Origin: Thermaceae bacterium
GTDB taxonomy: Bacteria; Deinococcota; Deinococci; Deinococcales; Marinithermaceae
Assembly: GCA_027053145.1 (NCBI GenBank)
Contig: JALUED010000105.1
Span: forward strand, 1-10,000
DNA length: 10,000 nucleotides
Direction: 5' to 3'
The position numbers were made by a program, and so were the translations under genes. Shown piece after piece: positions 6,860 to 10,000 of the stretch (within the stretch, counting starts at the first letter, position 1; every line of letters starts with the position of its first letter). Under the pieces are notes generated by a model. It saw nothing but the letters and a program-made list of their open reading frames with translations. It ran no database searches and had not been told where the DNA came from.

Positions 6860-8172
6860 GGCCGCATGCGGGTGTAGGTGCGCGGGAAGGGGATGGCCTC
6901 GCGAACGTGCTGGAGTCCCGCGATCCAGGCCACGGTGCGCTCGAGCCCGAGCCCAAACCCGGCGTGGGGCACGCTTCCGAACTTGCGGAGGTCCAGATAC
7001 CAGTCGTAGACCGCTTCGGGCAGGCCGCGCTCCTTGATCCGCTCTTTCAAGAGCTTTAGGTCCCAGATCCGCTCGGAGCCGCCGATGATCTCGCCGTAGC
7101 CCTCGGGGGCGAGGAGGTCGTCGTTGAGGACGAGCTCGGGGTTTTCCGGGTCGGGCTGCATGTAGAAGGCCTTGATGGTGGCGGGGTACTTCTCGATGAA
7201 GACCGGGCGGTCGAACCGCCTGCTGATCGCGGCCTCGTGGGGGGCGCCGAAGTCCTCGCCGTAGGGGAGGGGCTCGATGCCCTCTTCAGGCGCGATTTTT
7301 TCAAGAAGTTCGATTGCTTCCTTGTAGGTGAGGCGGGGGTAGTTCCCCTCCGCCGCAGGCTCGAGCTTTTTAGGGTCGCGTTCCAGGAGCTCAAGCTCCT
7401 TCGCGCGGCGGTCGAGCACCCGTTCGACCAGGTAACGGACGTAGTCCTCCTGGAGCTGCATGTTCTCTTCGTGGGTCATGAAGGCAGCCTCGGGCTCGAC
7501 CATCCAAAACTCGAGGAGGTGCCGCCGGGTCTTACTGCGCTCGGCGCGGAAGGTGGGGCCGAAGGTGTAGACCCTCCCGAACGCAAGCGCCCCGGCTTCG
7601 GCGTAAAGCTGGCCTGACTGGGAAAGGTAGGCCTTCTCCCCGTCGAAGAGCTCGACCTCGAAGAGCTCGGTGGTGCCCTCGACCGCGCTCGGGGTGAGGA
7701 TGGGGGCGTCGAAGCGGAGGAACTTGCGCTCAGAAAAGAAGTCGTGGGTCGCGCGCTCGAGCTCGTCCCGAATCCGCATCACCGCCCAGGGCCGCCGGTG
7801 TCGGAGCCAGAGGTGGCGGTGGTCGAGGAGGAAGTCAATCCCGTGCTCCTTCTTGGTGATCGGGTACTCCTCGAGGGGCTTGGAGATGATCTTGAGTCCC
7901 CGAACCGAAAGCTCATAACCCCCAGGGGCCCGGGGATCGGCCTTGACGAGCCCCCAGACCTCGAGCGCGGTCTCCTGGGGCAGGTGGTCGGCCTCTTTGA
8001 AGGTGGCCTCGTCCACGTCCCCCTTAAAGACCGTGGCCTGCAAAAACCCGGTGCCGTCCCGCAGGATCAAAAAGTGGATCTTGCCCTTGGAGCGGCGGTT
8101 CAAGAGCCACCCCTTTAGGGTGACCTCTTCACCTTCGTATTTGGCGATCTCCTCGATGAACACGCGGCGCAT
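6856..8172 (-). CDS. asnS: Asparaginyl-tRNA synthetase
   Basis: Class IIb synthetase that charges tRNA-Asn in the cytoplasm. At 438 residues it has the same length as the recalled T. thermophilus AsnRS and aligns without gaps by eye. Seen: an OB-fold anticodon-binding domain (about 1-105, [20 protein letters not shown]), motif 1 around [20 protein letters not shown], motif 2 [21 protein letters not shown], and motif 3 [12 protein letters not shown] near the end. The short length without a GAD domain, together with the overall match, separates it from bacterial AspRS. ATG 8172 starts 13 nt after the PIN toxin stop. There is no good ribosome site; a TAAACT box 6 nt upstream suggests leaderless initiation. 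Confidence 0.96.
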   Translation of the reverse strand: MRRVFIEEIAKYEGEEVTLKGWLLNRRSKGKIHFLILRDGTGFLQATVFKGDVDEATFKEADHLPQETALEVWGLVKADPRAPGGYELSVRGLKIISKPLEEYPITKKEHGIDFLLDHRHLWLRHRRPWAVMRIRDELERATHDFFSERKFLRFDAPILTPSAVEGTTELFEVELFDGEKAYLSQSGQLYAEAGALAFGRVYTFGPTFRAERSKTRRHLLEFWMVEPEAAFMTHEENMQLQEDYVRYLVERVLDRRAKELELLERDPKKLEPAAEGNYPRLTYKEAIELLEKIAPEEGIEPLPYGEDFGAPHEAAISRRFDRPVFIEKYPATIKAFYMQPDPENPELVLNDDLLAPEGYGEIIGGSERIWDLKLLKERIKERGLPEAVYDWYLDLRKFGSVPHAGFGLGLERTVAWIAGLQHVREAIPFPRTYTRMRP

Positions 8173-8178
8173 GGGGCC

Positions 8179-8184
8179 AGTTTA
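8179..8184 (-). promoter_or_regulatory. Candidate leaderless promoter (-10 TAAACT) of asnS
   Basis: TAAACT on the minus strand is followed by exactly 6 nt (GGCCCC) and the asnS ATG. It begins 1 nt after the toxin stop codon. No clear -35 is seen. It would uncouple the essential asnS from the toxin-antitoxin operon upstream. Confidence 0.45.
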
Positions 8185-8185
8185 C

Positions 8186-8623
8186 TCAAAGGCTTTCGGG
8201 GAAAACCGAAAGCCCGCGATTCCGGGCCGCCGCGTGCAGGTCGCGGTCGAAGGTGGCGAGGACAACCGGAAGTTCGGTGATTTCCCTCCAGTAAAGCGCG
8301 GCGCCGAGGTGGGCGGCGTCGTAGGCCCTCAGGCCATGGTCCCAGGCCGCCCGGCTCGCAAGCTCCACGATGCCGTCGTTGACGCGCAGGCGATAGATCC
8401 TGGTCCAATCTCGGTCAAAAGCCTGCACGAGCCGAACGGCGTCCTCGAGCGCGATGACCCCCATACGCGCGGCCTTAGCGAAGGCCGCGTGCCCCTCGAT
8501 CCGGGCAATTTCCAGGCTTCCCCGAACCCGGTATCGCTTTAGAAGCCGACGAGTGGCCTCGCTACCGGGCTCGTTAAGGTAGCGCTTGACCAGGGCGCTG
8601 GTATCCAGGTACAGGAGGGTCAA
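8186..8623 (-). CDS. PIN-domain ribonuclease toxin (VapC-like)
   Basis: Predicted Mg-dependent endoribonuclease of a type II toxin-antitoxin pair; relatives cleave tRNA or rRNA. The 145 residues carry the PIN acidic quartet: Asp7 in YLDTSALVKRY, Glu43 in ARIEGHAAF, Asp102 in LRAYDAAHLGAA and Asp126 in LATFDRDL, so it looks active. It starts with TTG at 8623, sharing TTGA with the antitoxin stop, a 4-nt overlap typical of coupled translation. There is no independent strong ribosome site, which keeps toxin output tied to antitoxin translation. asnS lies 13 nt downstream. Target RNA cannot be read from sequence. Confidence 0.9.
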   Translation of the reverse strand: MTLLYLDTSALVKRYLNEPGSEATRRLLKRYRVRGSLEIARIEGHAAFAKAARMGVIALEDAVRLVQAFDRDWTRIYRLRVNDGIVELASRAAWDHGLRAYDAAHLGAALYWREITELPVVLATFDRDLHAAARNRGLSVFPESL

Positions 8624-8886
8624 CGCTTGCGGTCTTCGATCAGGATCTCCGAAATGCTCTGCTTGGGGGTGACGAGAGGCTCGAGCGGCTCCAGCTCGCC
8701 TTCCGGCGGGACCAAAAGCCCCAGCTCCTCCATGAGCTTGAGCTTGGATTCGGGGGAAAGGTCCAGCGGGACGATTCGAGCGATGGGCTTGCCGCGCTCG
8801 GTGATTACTAGAGACCCGCCCTCCTTCACCCTTTTGAGGTAGCGGCCCAGGCGGTTTTTCAGCTCCTTCGCACTCACCCGCTCCAC
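8620..8886 (-). CDS. Phd/YefM-family antitoxin
   Basis: DNA-binding antitoxin that should bind and inhibit the PIN toxin and repress its own promoter. The 88 residues show the Phd N-terminal fold: VSAKELKNRLGRYLKRVKEGGSL, then VITERGKPIARIVPL, with a variable tail ending SEILIEDRKR that probably wraps the toxin. GTG 8886 is chosen because a TAAAAT -10 box lies 6 nt before it, as for a leaderless mRNA; GTG 8877, three codons later, is possible but has no better signal. It overlaps the toxin gene by 4 nt. The membrane-protein gene ends 24 nt upstream. Confidence 0.88.
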   Translation of the reverse strand: MERVSAKELKNRLGRYLKRVKEGGSLVITERGKPIARIVPLDLSPESKLKLMEELGLLVPPEGELEPLEPLVTPKQSISEILIEDRKR

Positions 8887-8914
8887 GTAGCTATTTTAGG
8901 CCCGAAGGAGCTAC
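8887..8914. promoter_or_regulatory. Inverted repeat around the antitoxin -10, candidate autorepression operator
   Basis: GTAGCT (8887-8892) and AGCTAC (8909-8914) are exact complements 16 bp apart, 22 bp centre to centre, about two helical turns. They bracket the -10 box. Two half-sites on the same face fit a Phd-type dimer, but short repeats like this can arise by chance. Confidence 0.45.
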
Positions 8915-8922
8915 TCCCGCAA
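8893..8922 (-). promoter_or_regulatory. Promoter of the toxin-antitoxin operon
   Basis: Minus strand: TTGCGG (8922-8917), an 18-bp spacer, then TAAAAT (8898-8893), 5 of 6 to consensus, and 6 nt to the antitoxin GTG. Predicted transcription start coincides with the start codon, so the mRNA would be leaderless. The -35 lies inside the end of the membrane-protein gene. Confidence 0.6.
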
Positions 8923-9438
8923 GCGAAACGCCACATAGCCCTCAAGCCCCATCGCGTAGACCGCAAGCACTGCCAGGGCGACGTCGAGCCCGGGGGCGTC
9001 GGTGAGGGCAAAAAGGGGTGCTAAGGCGAGCGCCAGCCCGCCGGCGAGTGCAGAGGCCCGGGCGAGCAGGGATTGCACGAACTCGTCGAGGATGAGCCGG
9101 CCGGTGTCCGGCAGCGCCACCACGGCGAGGCTGAGGGCGGGGAGCCCAAAAAGCGGATGCCCCTTCAGAGCCAGGCTAGCGAAGGCGAGGGCGGTAAAAA
9201 GCGCCCAGAGCGCAAGGAAAAACCGCCCCCATACCCCGCTTGCCCCGAAACGGATCTCGGCCCGCTCGTTTTGAAACGTGGAGAACACGCCCACGACGAG
9301 GGCCAAAAGCGCCATCACCCCGGCCCAGACCCAAACGAGCGTCCAAACAGCAGCCTCCAGGCCCTTGAGGTAGGCGACCGCGAGCGCGGCGAGGAGGACG
9401 AGCGCGGTGAGGTCGAGGCTCCTAGGCTCGCGCCGCAT
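8911..9438 (-). CDS. Small integral membrane protein, function unknown
   Basis: 175 residues with about five hydrophobic segments: roughly 10-28, 31-52, 72-92, 97-110 and 128-145, plus a final one near 150-168. There is no signal peptidase site and no recognisable catalytic motif. A polar loop NERAEIRFGASG follows the second segment. ATG 9438 has AGGAGG 6 nt upstream, inside the end of the XRE gene, and the two genes overlap by 17 nt, so translation is coupled. Small XRE regulators beside multi-pass membrane proteins of this size are a recurring pair in bacteria and archaea; the membrane partner's job is generally unknown. Product name left generic. Confidence 0.8.
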   Translation of the reverse strand: MRREPRSLDLTALVLLAALAVAYLKGLEAAVWTLVWVWAGVMALLALVVGVFSTFQNERAEIRFGASGVWGRFFLALWALFTALAFASLALKGHPLFGLPALSLAVVALPDTGRLILDEFVQSLLARASALAGGLALALAPLFALTDAPGLDVALAVLAVYAMGLEGYVAFRLRE

Positions 9439-9730
9439 CTTCGTCCTCCTCAGGGAGAAAGATCGCCTCGATTGGCTCGCCGAAGACCTTGGCGATTCTA
9501 AAGGCGAGCGGAAGGCTCGGGTCGTAGCGACCCTTCTCGATGGCGATCACGGTCTGGCGGCTGACGCCGAGCCGCTCGGCGAGCTCGCCCTGGCTCCAGC
9601 CGCGCTTTAGCCTGAGTTCTCGAACCCGGTTCTTCATCGCGAACTCCTCGTCTTGGTAGGGGATCCAAACGCTTCTTGCGATCGCGTACCGCGCTTTGAG
9701 TTCGGTGTCAACGTCCCACCAGGGGAGCAT
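9422..9730 (-). CDS. XRE-family HTH transcriptional regulator
   Basis: Small DNA-binding regulator, probably autorepressing. The helix-turn-helix fills residues 33-95: NRVRELRLKRGWSQGELAERLGV (33-55), recognition helix SRQTVIAIEKGRYDPSL, then FRIAKVFGEPIEAIF. It ends in an acidic tail EEDEDAARA. ATG 9730 is chosen because AAAGGAGG lies 6 nt before it and a strong promoter would start the mRNA about 17 nt upstream. This adds a 31-residue N-terminal piece (MLPWWDVDTELKARYA...) that most small XRE proteins lack. ATG 9637, with GAGGAG 6 nt upstream, would give a standard 71-residue protein. Both starts are credible. It overlaps the membrane-protein gene by 17 nt. Confidence 0.88.
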   Translation of the reverse strand: MLPWWDVDTELKARYAIARSVWIPYQDEEFAMKNRVRELRLKRGWSQGELAERLGVSRQTVIAIEKGRYDPSLPLAFRIAKVFGEPIEAIFLPEEDEDAARA

Positions 9731-9793
9731 GTCAAGCCTCCTTTACAGGGGGAAGTGTAAAGGGAGCTTGACTAAATGTCAAGGTCACTTTAC
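9731..9793. promoter_or_regulatory. Three 16-bp operator-like palindromes over the XRE promoter
   Basis: Plus strand: O1 GTCAAGCCTCCTTTAC (9731-9746), O2 GTAAAGGGAGCTTGAC (9757-9772), O3 GTCAAGGTCACTTTAC (9778-9793). Each is an imperfect palindrome with one mismatch between half-sites, shared form GTMAAG-N4-CTTKAC; O2 is reversed. Centres are 26 and 21 bp apart. O3 covers most of the -35, O2 the spacer and half the -10, and O1 the leader with the ribosome site. Best explained as binding sites for the XRE regulator itself (inference). Confidence 0.7.
9754..9782 (-). promoter_or_regulatory. Promoter of the XRE-membrane protein operon
   Basis: Minus strand: perfect -35 TTGACA (9782-9777), 17-bp spacer, -10 TACACT (9759-9754), 4 of 6. 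Predicted start is near 9747, leaving a 17-nt leader that is exactly enough for the AAAGGAGG ribosome site (9744-9737). Confidence 0.8.
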
Positions 9794-10000
9794 CTAAACC
9801 GGGCTCGGATCGCCTCCACCGCTTCGAAGAGCCCGCCCTTCCCGGGTTCGCCGACCACCACTTCGGCCGCCCGCTTCGCCGGTTCCACCGCGTTGGCCAC
9901 CGCCACCCCGAGCCCAGCCGCAATCAAGGCGGGGACGTCGTTCAGGCCGTCGCCGACCATAACCGTGCGCTCCGGGGAAAGCCCCTGGAGCTCGGCGAGC
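9790..10000 (-). CDS. HAD-superfamily hydrolase, C-terminal end (runs off the right edge)
   Basis: 69 residues plus stop are visible; the start lies beyond the window. They contain HAD motif IV, VMVGDGLNDVPAL, with the two metal-binding Asp residues, followed by AAGLGVAVANAVEPAKRAAEVVVGE, the pattern of Cof-type (HAD-IIB) sugar or nucleotide phosphatases. A P-type ATPase is less likely because the protein ends about 30 residues after this motif, with no membrane segments. Substrate cannot be told. Its stop codon (9790-9792) falls inside operator O3 of the next gene, so read-through from this gene could reach the XRE operon. Confidence 0.85.
   Translation of the reverse strand, partial: LAELQGLSPERTVMVGDGLNDVPALIAAGLGVAVANAVEPAKRAAEVVVGEPGKGGLFEAVEAIRARFR

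Noticed and set aside
6856..8172. Aspartyl-tRNA synthetase as the identity of the minus-strand synthetase
   Set aside because: Length 438 without the bacterial GAD insertion and a close overall match to recalled Thermus AsnRS favour AsnRS.
9731..9772. 42-bp inverted repeat read as a terminator of the HAD gene
   Set aside because: The arms hold two mismatches, no T-run follows, and the element covers a good promoter and ribosome site; an operator array explains it better.
1..10000. CRISPR arrays, tRNA/rRNA genes, insertion sequences, prophage or attachment sites
   Set aside because: Searched by eye on both strands; no spaced repeats, cloverleaf patterns, transposase motifs or flanking terminal repeats were found.

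Overview
The window is a GC-rich, gene-dense bacterial chromosome segment. The encoded proteins (IleRS, AsnRS of 438 residues, Rho, a FSA-type transaldolase, PdxS/PdxT) read like those of the order Thermales (Thermus, Meiothermus, Oceanithermus, Marinithermus and relatives). That assignment comes from recalled resemblance to Thermus thermophilus proteins, not from a search. Promoters in which a TANNNT -10 box sits exactly 6 nt before an NTG start, as expected for leaderless mRNAs, fit the Deinococcota. I cannot name the species.

Left end (1-1776): the 5' part of ileS runs leftward off the window edge. It is preceded by a nearly complete T-box riboswitch on the minus strand: Stem I with K-turn, AGUA, AUC specifier, AG bulge and GNUG loop; a Stem III candidate; the T-box UGGU antiterminator; and a competing terminator. 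The IleRS carries GVHH where class I synthetases normally have HxGH, which is the most unusual protein feature here. A divergent promoter drives the next block.

Central plus-strand block (about 1665-5891): tal (transaldolase), rho, a secreted triple-LysM/M23 peptidase and pdxS follow with 4, 30 and 10 nt gaps and end at a strong intrinsic terminator. pdxT, which encodes the glutaminase partner of PdxS, lies just beyond the terminator behind its own upstream region. It is followed by the C-terminal remnant of a GNAT acetyltransferase.

Minus-strand block (6856-10000), in transcription order from the right: the C-terminal end of a HAD phosphatase; an XRE-type regulator overlapping a small membrane-protein gene; a Phd-like antitoxin with a PIN (VapC-like) toxin; then asnS. 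The XRE promoter (TTGACA-17-TACACT) is covered by three 16-bp operator-like palindromes. The toxin-antitoxin promoter has an inverted repeat around its -10 box. Several promoters are therefore nested in what looks like one long collinear run.

Functionally the window is mostly housekeeping: tRNA charging, transcription termination, pentose phosphate metabolism, PLP synthesis and cell-wall turnover. A small accessory cassette (XRE/membrane protein plus toxin/antitoxin) sits upstream of asnS. I see no prophage, insertion sequence, CRISPR array, tRNA or rRNA gene.
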